In this document: positions 1-7,141 of the stretch, piece after piece
Layout: every line of letters starts with the position of its first letter
Position numbering within the stretch: the stretch's first letter is position 1
Assembly (NCBI GenBank): GCA_963712905.1
Contig: CAVQJU010000003.1
Location: 62,001-126,000, forward strand
Reading direction: 5' to 3'
DNA length: 64,000 bases
Origin: CAVQJU01 sp963712905
GTDB taxonomy: Bacteria; Acidobacteriota; Vicinamibacteria; Vicinamibacterales; CAVVIG01
Made by a program: the position numbers and the translations under genes
Notes under the pieces: generated by a model
Seen by the model: the letters and a program-made list of their open reading frames with translations, nothing else
What the model was told of the DNA's origin: nothing
Database searches by the model: none

Positions 1-29
1 GTTGCTCGTCAGGCGGACGTAAGGAGTCG

Positions 30-887
30 ATGATGAAACGCCTGCTCTTGATTCTGGCTGCCGCCTGCATCGCCCTTGGCGCCGCGGCGGATCCCGCTCC
101 ACTCCGGGTCGTCTCGCTCATTCCCGCCGCCACGGAGATGATCTTCGCGATGGGCGCCGGCAACCGGCTGATCGCGGTCAGCAGCTATGACAAGTTTCCG
201 CTCGAAGCGACGATGCTTCCGAAGGTCGGCGCCCTGCTCGATCCCGACACCGAACGGATCCTCGCGCTGCGGCCCGACCTGGTGATCCTGTACGGGACGC
301 AGACCGAGCTGCGGCGCAGCCTCGACCGCGTGCGCATCCCGTATTACACCTACGAGCACCGCGCGATGCCCGACATCATGGCCACCATCCGGTCGATCGG
401 CGCGCGCATCGGCTACGTCTCGCAGGCCAATGCGCTGGCGGCGTCAATGGAACAGGCTCTGGCCGGCGTGCGAACCGCGGTGGCCGGGAAGCGCCGGCCG
501 CGGACGATGCTCGTGTTCGAACGCGACCGGTCGTCGCTCCAGAACATCTACGCCAGCGGCGGCTACGGCTTCCTCGCGGACCTGCTCGACGCGGCCGGCG
601 GCGACAACGTCTTCGGCGACCTCAAGCAGCAGTCGGTCCAGGCCAGCACCGAAATGATCCTGGCGCGGCGGCCGGATGTGATCATCGAGCTGCGCTACGG
701 CCAGAGCGCGAAGGACTCGAACCCTGCGCGCGACCTGCGCCCCTGGGACGCGCTCGGTTCCGTCCCGGCGGTGAAGGCGAAACAGATCCACGTGCTGGTC
801 GGCGACCAATACGTCGTCCCTGGCCCTCGCATCGTCGACGCGGCTCGCCAGCTGGGACGCGTGCTGCACCCGGAGGCTCGCTGGTGA
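30..887 (+). CDS. BtuF-like periplasmic cobalamin/metal-chelate binding protein of an ABC transporter
   Basis: The protein has 285 residues. A positively charged start followed by a hydrophobic stretch and an Ala-rich site near residue 20 gives a signal peptide. The mature N-terminus carries the class III solute-binding signature VVSLIPAATEMIFAMGAG, then DPDTERILALRPDLVI, typical of BtuF/TroA helical-backbone receptors (Peripla_BP_2). The start is set by AAGGAG at 21-26, seven bases upstream of the ATG pair. A second BtuF-like protein lies at 2149 and a DUF71 gene between them, which supports a corrinoid-uptake role. Permease and ATPase genes are not in the window and could lie to the left. 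A siderophore ligand cannot be excluded. Confidence 0.8.
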   Translation: MMKRLLLILAAACIALGAAADPAPLRVVSLIPAATEMIFAMGAGNRLIAVSSYDKFPLEATMLPKVGALLDPDTERILALRPDLVILYGTQTELRRSLDRVRIPYYTYEHRAMPDIMATIRSIGARIGYVSQANALAASMEQALAGVRTAVAGKRRPRTMLVFERDRSSLQNIYASGGYGFLADLLDAAGGDNVFGDLKQQSVQASTEMILARRPDVIIELRYGQSAKDSNPARDLRPWDALGSVPAVKAKQIHVLVGDQYVVPGPRIVDAARQLGRVLHPEARW

Positions 888-896
888 CGGTGAATC

Positions 897-935
897 TGGT
901 CGTTTAGTCATTTGGTCATCTGGTCATCGTTGAGT
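897..935 (+). repeat. left arm of inverted word repeat flanking the four-helix-bundle gene
   Basis: The phrase TTTAGTCATTTGGTCATCTG runs into GTCATCGTTGA. It recurs in inverted orientation at 1395-1433, with the four-helix-bundle gene lying between the two arms. The shared core is TTTAGTCATYTGGTCAT plus GGTCATCGTTGA. Confidence 0.75.
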
Positions 936-960
936 GAGTTGGTGATTGTTGATTTGGTCG

Positions 961-1335
961 CTACGTCGCCCTGGCGGCCGGACGGCGGTTTGCTCGCGCC
1001 GTGCCTAGCGATTTCGAAAAGATCGCCCGTAGTTCGTTGGACTCGCCGCGAACCGTGACAGCGTCATCGACGAGTTTGGCTCGAACGACAAGGTCGAGCC
1101 AATAGGCGCATTCCTCGGCTTCCTCGACGACGATTGAGAGTTTGGCAATGAAATCAGGGCGAGATCTAGCAGTGCAGGCGGAACGATAGTTCGCGGCCAC
1201 CGATGTTGCACTTCTTGCCAACTGACGGGCGACGACATCACCTGCAATGCTCCGAGGAAGTCTGTCGATGAGATGCAAGACACTGACGGAGAACGACATC
1301 GTGCGCTCTTTGAGTGTTTCGCTTAGTTCGCTCAT
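961..1335 (-). CDS. four-helix-bundle protein (S23 / 23S rRNA intervening-sequence protein family)
   Basis: The protein has 124 residues from the internal ATG at 1335 (MSELSETLKERT). A longer reading from 1527 would run through the repeat arm and is unlikely. The sequence shows the family pattern: an N-terminal helix with IDRLPRSIAGDVVARQLARSATSVAANYR, a middle segment with FIAKLSIVVEEAEECAYWLDLVV, and an Arg/Ala-rich tail. Proteins of this fold are encoded in rRNA intervening sequences and, as Avd, in diversity-generating retroelements. This copy is in neither context. It sits on the opposite strand between a BtuF gene and the DUF71 gene, framed by inverted repeats at 897-935 and 1395-1433, which suggests a small inserted cassette. 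Its molecular function is unknown. Confidence 0.8.
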   Translation of the reverse strand: MSELSETLKERTMSFSVSVLHLIDRLPRSIAGDVVARQLARSATSVAANYRSACTARSRPDFIAKLSIVVEEAEECAYWLDLVVRAKLVDDAVTVRGESNELRAIFSKSLGTARANRRPAARAT

Positions 1336-1394
1336 GACGAACGGACAAGCATTCCCCGTTCCATGTTCTTCACTTCCACAATTTGTCAATCGAT

Positions 1395-1433
1395 CAACGA
1401 TGACCAAATGACGAGATGACCAGATGACTAAAT
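1395..1433 (-). repeat. right arm of inverted word repeat flanking the four-helix-bundle gene
   Basis: This is the inverted counterpart of 897-935. The last copy of its phrase (ATGACTAAATG) contains the ATG start of the DUF71 gene at 1424, so the repeat abuts and partly encodes that gene's first codons. Confidence 0.75.
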
Positions 1434-2149
1434 GCTTGATCTCGTGGTCCTCCGGCAAGGACTCCGCCTGGATGGTGCACGTCCTTCGCCAGCAGCCGGA
1501 CATCGAGCTGGCGGGGATGCTGACCACGGTGAACGAAGTCCATCAGCGTGTGGCGATGCACGCGGTGAGGGTCGAGCTGCTGCGGGCGCAGGCCGAGGCG
1601 CTGGGGCTGCCGCTCTGGGAGATCCCGATCCCGTCGCCGTGCCCGAACGAGGTATACGAGCGAGCCATGGCGGCGGCCGTGCAGAAGGCCGTGGGCGAAG
1701 GCTTCACGCACGTCGCGTTCGGGGACCTGTTCCTGGAAGACATCAGGCGCTATCGCGAAGAGCGGCTCGCCGGCACCGGGCTCACGCCGCTCTTCCCGCT
1801 CTTCGGCGCGGACACGACGGCCCTCGCGCGCACGATGGTGGCCGGTGGGTTGCGCGCGCGGTTGACGTGTGTGAACCCGAAGGTTCTCGACCGGCGGTTC
1901 GCGGGACGGGAGTTCGACGCCGCGCTTCTCGACGAGTTGCCGGCATCGATCGATCCCTGCGGCGAGCGCGGCGAGTTCCACTCCTTCGCCTACGCCGGGC
2001 CGATGTTCGCGCGGCCGATTCCAATCGAATCAGGCGAAGTCGTCGAGCGTGACGGTTTCGTGTTCGCCGACGTGCTTCCGGCTGGCGCCAGTAGCGCGGG
2101 CCTTTTAGGCCCGCGTGACGGCGGCCCTGAAAGGGCCGCCCTACTCTAG
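1424..2149 (+). CDS. DUF71 / Dph6-like ATP-pyrophosphatase, B12-associated clade
   Basis: The protein has 241 residues. The N-terminal PP-loop ISWSSGKDSAW is the ATP-pyrophosphatase signature of the adenine-nucleotide alpha-hydrolase fold. A central VAFGDLFLEDIRRYREERL and a later GERGEFHSF segment match DUF71 (Dph6-like) enzymes, which ligate ammonia or activate carboxylates in eukaryotic diphthamide synthesis. Bacteria lack diphthamide, and comparative genomics has linked a bacterial DUF71 clade to B12 salvage. Its position between two BtuF-like genes fits that link. No Shine-Dalgarno is visible because the start lies in the word repeat. The last ~19 residues are translated from a palindromic repeat (2091-2144), so the C-terminus is probably extended beyond the native end. 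Confidence 0.78.
   Translation: MTKCLISWSSGKDSAWMVHVLRQQPDIELAGMLTTVNEVHQRVAMHAVRVELLRAQAEALGLPLWEIPIPSPCPNEVYERAMAAAVQKAVGEGFTHVAFGDLFLEDIRRYREERLAGTGLTPLFPLFGADTTALARTMVAGGLRARLTCVNPKVLDRRFAGREFDAALLDELPASIDPCGERGEFHSFAYAGPMFARPIPIESGEVVERDGFVFADVLPAGASSAGLLGPRDGGPERAALL
2091..2144. repeat. palindromic REP-like element, copy 1 (inside the 3' end of the DUF71 gene)
   Basis: There are two hairpins in tandem: GCGGGCCTTTTAGGCCCGC, then a GGCGGCCCT/AGGGCCGCC stem. The ends are GTAG and CTAC, so TAG triplets face outward on both strands. Here the left TAG is out of frame and the gene reads through to TAG at 2147-2149. Confidence 0.85.
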
Positions 2150-2964
2150 TGGCTCACTATCCCAGTCGCATCATCTGTCTGACCGAGGAAACGACGGAGA
2201 CCCTCTATCTCCTGGGGCAGGGCGACCGTATCGTCGGCGTGTCCGGTTACACCGTGCGCCCGCCGGAGGCGCGGCAGAAGCCGAAGATCTCGGCGTTCAT
2301 CAACGCGAAGTTCGATAAGATCGTCGCGCTCGAGCCCGATCTCATCCTGGCGTTCTCGGATCTGCAGGCCGATCTGGTCGCGGAGCTGATTCGGCGCGGC
2401 CTGCCGGTCGTGACGTTCAACCAGCGGAGCGTCGCCGAGATCCTCCAGATGATTCGGATGCTCGGCGGCCTCGTGGGCTGCCAGGCGGACGCCGAGCGCC
2501 TGGCGGAGCGGCTCGAGGCAGACCTCGACCGCATCCGGGAATCCGCATCGCGGTTCCCGAGGCGCCCGCGCGTGTTCTTCGAGGAGTGGGACGAACCGCT
2601 CATCTCGGGCATCCGCTGGGTGGAAGAGCTCGTCGACATCGCCGGCGGCGATCCCGTTTTCCCCGAGCTCGCGCAGTGCGGCCTGGCGAAAAACCGCATC
2701 GTCGACCCGGCGGAGGTCGCGCGACGCGATCCGGAAGTAATCTTCGCGTCGTGGTGCGGCAAGAAGATGAAGAAGGCGACGATTCAGAACCGGCCGGGAT
2801 GGGACCGCGTGGCCGCCGTCCGCGACGACCACATCTTCGAGATCAAATCGACCTACATCCTGCAGCCCGGCCCGGCCTGCCTGACCGACGGCGTGGCGCA
2901 GCTGCACGAACGCCTGCGCGAAGCGGCCGGTGCCGTCATCGCCCCGCCGCCGGCGAGATCCTGA
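2149..2964 (+). CDS. cytoplasmic-looking cobalamin-binding protein (second BtuF-like protein)
   Basis: The protein has 271 residues from GTG at 2149, which overlaps the preceding TAG by one base. It has no signal peptide: the sequence begins directly with the BtuF fold, RIICLTEETTETLYLLGQGD, followed by KFDKIVALEPDLILAFSDLQ and a central SGIRWVEELVDIAGG hinge segment. Stand-alone soluble cobalamin-binding proteins of this type occur in many environmental bacteria. The lack of an export signal suggests an intracellular corrinoid carrier or sensor rather than the transporter receptor. It would be co-transcribed with DUF71. The GTG start is set by ORF geometry, because the preceding hairpins leave no clear ribosome binding site. 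Confidence 0.75.
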   Translation: MAHYPSRIICLTEETTETLYLLGQGDRIVGVSGYTVRPPEARQKPKISAFINAKFDKIVALEPDLILAFSDLQADLVAELIRRGLPVVTFNQRSVAEILQMIRMLGGLVGCQADAERLAERLEADLDRIRESASRFPRRPRVFFEEWDEPLISGIRWVEELVDIAGGDPVFPELAQCGLAKNRIVDPAEVARRDPEVIFASWCGKKMKKATIQNRPGWDRVAAVRDDHIFEIKSTYILQPGPACLTDGVAQLHERLREAAGAVIAPPPARS

Positions 2965-2968
2965 CGAC

Positions 2969-3004
2969 TACACCATTACACCATTCTTGATCTACCATGG
3001 TGTA
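2969..3004 (+). promoter_or_regulatory. candidate VapBC operator (inverted TACACCAT / ATGGTGTA)
   Basis: Two direct copies of TACACCAT (2969-2976 and 2977-2984) face an inverted ATGGTGTA (2997-3004) just ahead of the vapB start. RHH antitoxins typically bind such inverted repeats over their own promoters. The binding role is inferred. Confidence 0.5.
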
Positions 3005-3273
3005 TGGCGCTGAATATCAAGAATGCCGAGGTCGAGCGGCTGGCGGCCGAAGTGGCGCGACTCACCGGCGAGTCAAAGACGGAAGCCATCCGCCGCGCCC
3101 TCGACGAACGGAGGCAGCGACTCCGGCAGCTGTCGACCGCAGACCGGCGCAGGCGGGTGGTGCGGTTTCTCGAGAAACAGGTCTGGCCCAGCCTGCCGAA
3201 GGACCAGGTCGGCCGGCGGCTCTCGCGCGCCGACGAGGACGACATCCTGGGCTACGGCCCGGGGGGAGTATGA
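3004..3273 (+). CDS. vapB: VapB-type ribbon-helix-helix antitoxin
   Basis: The protein has 89 residues. The N-terminus MALNIKNAEVERLAAEVARL followed by TGESKTEAIRRALDER is the classic VapB (PSK-type, Rv0623-like) DNA-binding motif. The basic C-terminal half is expected to wrap the PIN toxin. The stop overlaps the toxin start by four bases (ATGA at 3270-3273), the usual translational coupling of type II toxin-antitoxin pairs. An inverted repeat directly upstream could be the autoregulatory operator. This assignment is by motif; the RNA target of the partner is unknown. Confidence 0.88.
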   Translation: MALNIKNAEVERLAAEVARLTGESKTEAIRRALDERRQRLRQLSTADRRRRVVRFLEKQVWPSLPKDQVGRRLSRADEDDILGYGPGGV

Positions 3274-3656
3274 CGCTCGACTCTTCCGCCCTCATCGCCG
3301 TGCTCTTCGCGGAGCCGGGGTACCTCGACCTCGTGGACCGGATCCTCGACGCGGGCCACGTGCGCGTCGGTGCGCCGACACTGGTTGAAACGAGCCTGGT
3401 GTTCGGGGGACGGCGCGGCAAGCCGGCCGCCGGTGAGCTCGAGGACCTCGTGAAGGAGCTGGCCATCACGGTGGTCCCATTCGGCGAAGCCGAGTGGCGC
3501 GTCGCGGTCGACGCGTTCGCGCGGTTCGGTCGAGGGCGGCATAAGGCAGCGCTGAACTTTGGAGACTGCCTCGCGTACGCCAGCGCGGCGGCGGCCGGCG
3601 ACACGCTGCTCTTCGTCGGCGACGACTTCAAACGGACCGACATCCCGCCAGCGTAG
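3270..3656 (+). CDS. vapC: VapC-type PIN-domain ribonuclease toxin
   Basis: The protein has 128 residues, starting at the ATG that overlaps vapB. The PIN-domain acidic residues are visible: MTLDSSALIAVLF (first Asp), the VETSLVFGG segment with the conserved Glu, NFGDCLAYASA (third acidic residue) and FVGDDFKRTDI near the C-terminus. VapC proteins are Mg-dependent endoribonucleases that usually cleave tRNA or rRNA. The pair is complete and shows no truncation. A second PIN/antitoxin pair is present at 52.4-53.0 kb. Confidence 0.9.
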   Translation: MTLDSSALIAVLFAEPGYLDLVDRILDAGHVRVGAPTLVETSLVFGGRRGKPAAGELEDLVKELAITVVPFGEAEWRVAVDAFARFGRGRHKAALNFGDCLAYASAAAAGDTLLFVGDDFKRTDIPPA

Positions 3657-3664
3657 ATGTCCGG

Positions 3665-4249
3665 CTACTTCGTCTTCGCGAGCGGAGGCAGCGTTCGCGG
3701 CGGGCCGACGCGCTTCGCTTCGATTCGGAGCTGATCCTTCACCCACGTCTTGCCGTTGTCGGCCGACTGGTCGCCGGCCCAGGAGAAGCTGTTCGCCTGG
3801 ATGTTGTAGTACCGGATGCGCATGATCGTCGGGCGGCCGCCCGAGACGCCGAACCTCTGCTCGATGTGCATCTCCTGCCCCACGCGCTGCGCGGTGCCGA
3901 AGTCCTGCAGCCCGTTCCGGTCGTCCATGCCGACGAGCTCCCAGCGATCGTGCACGGCGTCGTAGTTGCGGATCGTCGAGGTCACGTAGAACGTCTCGCC
4001 CTTTTCGCCGACGAGACGGTACTCATCGAGGATCTGACCGGTCGCGAGGCGCACCGCGCTCCAGCGGCCCTTCGACTTGCCGTACTGTTTGTTGTCCGCC
4101 GTGAACTCCCAGTCGCCGAGCAGGTAGTCGAAGTCGCCTTTGTGCTGCTCGAAGAGTGCCTGAAGTTGTTCCGGCGTCTTCTTCGCAGCCGTCTGACCAG
4201 GACCGAGCGCGGTGCCGGCGAACGCGGCAACGAGCAGCAGCGCTTTCAT
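3665..4249 (-). CDS. secreted protein of unknown function (DUF1579-like beta-barrel)
   Basis: The protein has 194 residues from the ATG at 4249, which overlaps the stop of the upstream amidohydrolase (ATGA), so the two are translationally coupled. A signal peptide (KALLLVAAFAGTALG) is followed by FDYLLGDWEFTADNKQYG and DRWELVGMDDRNG. These segments resemble DUF1579-type calycin-like proteins that measure or bind small lipophilic ligands. No catalytic residues are evident. It may be the secreted partner of the amidohydrolase, but the sequence does not show a substrate. Confidence 0.7.
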   Translation of the reverse strand: MKALLLVAAFAGTALGPGQTAAKKTPEQLQALFEQHKGDFDYLLGDWEFTADNKQYGKSKGRWSAVRLATGQILDEYRLVGEKGETFYVTSTIRNYDAVHDRWELVGMDDRNGLQDFGTAQRVGQEMHIEQRFGVSGGRPTIMRIRYYNIQANSFSWAGDQSADNGKTWVKDQLRIEAKRVGPPRTLPPLAKTK

Positions 4250-5427
4250 CCCTTGCCTCCGAAGACGGCATGCGTCGCGAACAGGCGCTGGGTACCTTTG
4301 CGCTTCCCCTTGTAGTTGTCGTCGAACTCGAATGAGCCCTGCCGCAGCTCGAGAAGAGCCACGTCGGCCGTCGCTCCGACGGCGAGCGTACCGAGTCCCT
4401 TGAACGCCGGCAGCGTCTTCGCGGCGTTGACCGTACCGCACGCGATGACGCGGTCGAGCGGCATGCCGACCAGCAGGAATTTCGACAGGACGTTCGCGAA
4501 GTTGAACACCTGGTCGGTCCGCCCCGGCTGCCCCCAGTCGGTGGACACCGTGTCGGGATAGACGCGCTCAGCCATCGCGTGCTCGACGATGTCCCACGTG
4601 AAGTGATCCACGCGGCCGTTCCCGAAGTCGAACCAGATGCCGCGCTTACGGGCATCGGAGACGGCAGGCAGCAGTTTGCCCTGCGCGTCGAAGATGCCGT
4701 TGGGCGGAGGCGCGTACATGTGCGTGACGATGTCGCCCGGCTTGAGGATCGCGAGGATGTCGGGCAGGGCCGATTCGGTCTGCCCCATGTGAATCATGAT
4801 GGGGATGCGCAGCGGGCCGGCGACCGACTGCGCGCGCCGCAGCGCCTCGACGTCGTTTTTCCCGGCGACGGTCTTCGACAACCGCGCCTTGATGCCGACC
4901 ACGACGCCGCGATGCCGCTCGATGGCCGCTCGCATGGCGCCGGCGTCAACGTTGGCGAGATCCATCAAATCGCCCTCGGGAATGATGCCCTTCTTTCCCG
5001 CGTTGATGAACACGAGCATCCGGTTCGGCGCCGCCTTCGCCACGGCGACGATCTCGTCGATCCGATCCGCCCCCTGCGAGCCCGCGTCGACGAGCGACGT
5101 CACGCCGTCCGCCAGGCAGAGGCCGGGATCTTCCTTCTCGCGGCCAGCGTGCGTGTGGATGTCGATCAAACCGGGCACGACGAGCTTGCCGCGCGCGTCG
5201 ATCGTCCGGGCCGCACCCGGCGCCAGACCGGGTTTGACCGCTGCAATCTTTCCGCCGGCGATGCCGACGTCGGCCACCGCGTCGAACTTGCGCGACGGGT
5301 CGATGACGCGTCCGCCCGCGATGACGAGGTCGTACTCGGCGGCGCCCAGCTCGGGCAACCGCGCGAAATTGGACAGCGACGCGGCCCCGGCCGCGGCGGC
5401 GGAGAGAAACATCCGGCGTGTCAGCAT
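4246..5427 (-). CDS. exported amidohydrolase / dihydroorotase-like deacetylase
   Basis: The protein has 393 residues. It starts with a twin-arginine-like leader (MLTRRMFLSAAAAGAASL), so a folded metalloenzyme is probably exported. The N-terminal beta-sandwich (YDLVIAGGRVIDPS) and the metal motif VPGLIDIHTHAG (HxH on strand 1) identify the amidohydrolase superfamily. A second His region (IMIHMGQTESALP), a GDIVTHMYAP stretch and STDWGQPGRTDQ supply the remaining ligands. The family includes D-aminoacylases, deacetylases and dihydroorotase-like enzymes; substrate cannot be assigned. Three tandem 22-23 bp repeats lie just upstream (5454-5521). Confidence 0.85.
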   Translation of the reverse strand: MLTRRMFLSAAAAGAASLSNFARLPELGAAEYDLVIAGGRVIDPSRKFDAVADVGIAGGKIAAVKPGLAPGAARTIDARGKLVVPGLIDIHTHAGREKEDPGLCLADGVTSLVDAGSQGADRIDEIVAVAKAAPNRMLVFINAGKKGIIPEGDLMDLANVDAGAMRAAIERHRGVVVGIKARLSKTVAGKNDVEALRRAQSVAGPLRIPIMIHMGQTESALPDILAILKPGDIVTHMYAPPPNGIFDAQGKLLPAVSDARKRGIWFDFGNGRVDHFTWDIVEHAMAERVYPDTVSTDWGQPGRTDQVFNFANVLSKFLLVGMPLDRVIACGTVNAAKTLPAFKGLGTLAVGATADVALLELRQGSFEFDDNYKGKRKGTQRLFATHAVFGGKG

Positions 5428-5453
5428 GCGGGCATTATAGGGCGATCGGGCAC

Positions 5454-5521
5454 GGTGCTCGGTGGGATCATGCAGGGTGCTCGATTGGGATCATGCAGAG
5501 TGCTCGGGTGCGATCACGCAA
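5454..5521. repeat. three tandem 22-23 bp repeats upstream of the amidohydrolase
   Basis: The unit is approximately GGTGCTCGATTGGGATCATG plus CAG, at 5454-5475, 5476-5498 and 5499-5521, with a few mismatches in the last copy. The array fills the space between mqnD (ends 5527) and the amidohydrolase start (5427). Confidence 0.85.
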
Positions 5522-5526
5522 CCATC

Positions 5527-6480
5527 TCACACGAAGAGCGGTCGCTTCGAAGCCGGAACAATACCGAGATCATTCGCCCTGCCGAGCAGGTATTCGATGG
5601 CAGCTTCCCCTTCGGCGCCGTAGTCGCGCGTGAAGTCGTTGACGTACAACGCGATGTGCTGACGCATCACGTCGTCTTCCATCTCCTGGGCATGCCGGCG
5701 GATGGTCGGCCACACGTGCTCGGGGTGTGCGTGGGCGTGATCCACGCTGGCCGTAAGCGCCTGCTCGGTGCGGCGGATCAGGTCGCTGCCGAGGTCGCGC
5801 CTCATCGCGATTCCGCCAAGCGGGATCGCGTGACCCGTTTCGCGCTCCCACCACTCGCCCAGGTCGACGATCCGGGTGAGCCCGTGCCGCTGATAAGTGA
5901 ACCGGCTCTCGTGGATGATGACGCCGGCATCCACCTCCCCGGCACATACGGCAGGCATGATCTCGTGGAACGGCATGACGCGGATGTTCGCCTCCGAAAG
6001 CTCCGGCGCGAACAGGCGCACGAGCAGCGCGGCGGTCGTCAGGCGGCCGGGAATCGCGACCGTGCGGCCGGCCAGCGCGGCCGGGTCGAACCCGGTCCGC
6101 GCGACAACGAGCGGTCCGCATCCGCGCCCGAGCGCACCGCCGCTGCGGAGCAATCCGTACCGGTCGCGCAGGTGGCCGTACGCGTGGAACGAAATCTTCA
6201 CCACGTCCGGTTCCCCCGCCAGCGCGATGCGGTTAAGCGTGTCGATGTCCTCGTAGCGCTCGACGACGGGCGGCGCCCCCTCGATGCGGCCTTCCACCCA
6301 GGGGGTGAAGATGAAGGTGTCGTTGGGGCAGGGGGAATACGCCAAAACCAGAGGTCCAAGAGGTCCGCGGGGTCCATCAGGTCCGAGGGGTCCATCAGGT
6401 CCGAGGGGTCCATCAGGTCCGAGGGGTCCGAGAGGTCCGAGGGGTCCGAGAGGTCCGAGAGGTCCGAGAGGTCCGGCCAT
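5527..6480 (-). CDS. mqnD: 1,4-dihydroxy-6-naphthoate synthase of the futalosine menaquinone pathway, with an N-terminal Gly-Pro-Leu tract
   Basis: The protein has 317 residues from the ATG at 6480. From residue 45 it matches MqnD: VLAYSPCPNDTFIFTPWV, then PDVVKISFHAYG, VAIPGRLTTAALLVRL and GEVDAGVIIHESRFTY. MqnD converts cyclic dehypoxanthine futalosine to 1,4-dihydroxy-6-naphthoate in the cytoplasm. Residues 3-44 are 14 Gly-Pro-X triplets translated from the GGTCCGAG word repeat (6349-6474), which runs in frame straight into the conserved core. The usual MqnD start (M-x-L-x-LAYSP) has been overrun, and a TTG at residue 46 is the only nearby alternative. The ATG overlaps the mqnB stop (TAATG), so coupling is likely. 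menG lies at 22.9 kb. Confidence 0.88.
   Translation of the reverse strand: MAGPLGPLGPLGPLGPLGPLGPDGPLGPDGPLGPDGPRGPLGPLVLAYSPCPNDTFIFTPWVEGRIEGAPPVVERYEDIDTLNRIALAGEPDVVKISFHAYGHLRDRYGLLRSGGALGRGCGPLVVARTGFDPAALAGRTVAIPGRLTTAALLVRLFAPELSEANIRVMPFHEIMPAVCAGEVDAGVIIHESRFTYQRHGLTRIVDLGEWWERETGHAIPLGGIAMRRDLGSDLIRRTEQALTASVDHAHAHPEHVWPTIRRHAQEMEDDVMRQHIALYVNDFTRDYGAEGEAAIEYLLGRANDLGIVPASKRPLFV
6349..6474. repeat. GGTCCGAG word repeat, copy 1 (translated in mqnD)
   Basis: About fourteen 9-bp units of the type GGTCCGAGR, with GGTCCATCA variants, lie between mqnB and the mqnD core. The 9-bp period keeps one reading frame open and gives Gly-Pro-Leu/Asp triplets on the minus strand. The copy at 7142-7242 is inverted relative to this one, and mqnB lies between them. 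Confidence 0.9.
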
Positions 6481-7139
6481 TAGAGGTTCTCGGCGAGGCG
6501 TAAGACGACGGCCTGGGCAGCGGCGGCGGCTTCGGCGATCTTCCACGCGGCACGGTTGCGATCTTCCACCAGGTTGCTGACGCCGCGGACCTCGAGGAAC
6601 GGCACATCGTGCAGCGCGCAGACGTGCGCGGCGGCGGCGCCTTCCATAGACTCGCAGAGCGCGCCGAACCGCCGGTGAAGTTCGTCGCCGCGCGCGCGGA
6701 CGCCGGTGACTGTCGAGACGGTGAGAAACGGCCCCGTCGCGGCCACGAGCGAACCGCAGACCGCGGCCGCGCGCGCCACCAGTCGCGCATCGAGTGGAAA
6801 CTCGTTGAAGCGCGCCGGCCGCGCGCCGTTGGCTTCGACCAGCGGGATACCGATTTCATCCGCCGGCCGCCACCCCTGCGGCGTCAGGACGCCCAGGTCG
6901 CCATACGTTTCGCTGGTCGCGAGCGCGACCGCTTCGACGGCCAGACCGCCCGGCACATACGCGCCGGCGATTCCTGTTTGAATGACGAGAGAGGGCTTCG
7001 GCCGCGTCGACAGGTACTGCGTCAAGGCGTGAGCGGTGTTGACGGCGCCAATTCCTGTGATCACGACCTGCGACGCGTTCAGCCTCGCCGCTTCGAGCGG
7101 CGTCGCCGCCAGGATCAGCACTGTGTCCGTGTGTCGCAA
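6480..7139 (-). CDS. mqnB: futalosine hydrolase
   Basis: The protein has 219 residues from a TTG start at 7139 (RHTDTVLILAATPLEAARL). The fold is a purine nucleoside phosphorylase/hydrolase: VVITGIGAVNTAHALTQYL, VIQTGIAGAYVPGGLAVEAVA and CESMEGAAAAHVCALHDVPF, the last being the MTA/SAH-nucleosidase-type ribose and base site with the catalytic acid. The adjacent mqnD makes the futalosine hydrolase role (removal of hypoxanthine from futalosine) the best reading over MTA/SAH nucleosidase. A GGTCCGAG repeat directly precedes the start, so no normal Shine-Dalgarno is present; another repeat follows its stop. The conserved start could be mis-set by a few codons. Confidence 0.85.
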   Translation of the reverse strand: MRHTDTVLILAATPLEAARLNASQVVITGIGAVNTAHALTQYLSTRPKPSLVIQTGIAGAYVPGGLAVEAVALATSETYGDLGVLTPQGWRPADEIGIPLVEANGARPARFNEFPLDARLVARAAAVCGSLVAATGPFLTVSTVTGVRARGDELHRRFGALCESMEGAAAAHVCALHDVPFLEVRGVSNLVEDRNRAAWKIAEAAAAAQAVVLRLAENL

Positions 7140-7141
7140 TC

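Noticed and set aside
1..29. Cobalamin riboswitch upstream of the first BtuF gene
   Set aside because: Only 29 bases are available and no B12-box-like sequence is seen; the region to the left is outside the window.
4579..6483. Long plus-strand reading frame (634 residues) opposite the amidohydrolase and mqnD
   Set aside because: It is antisense to two genes with clear conserved motifs and has Arg/Gly-rich composition typical of high-GC shadow frames.
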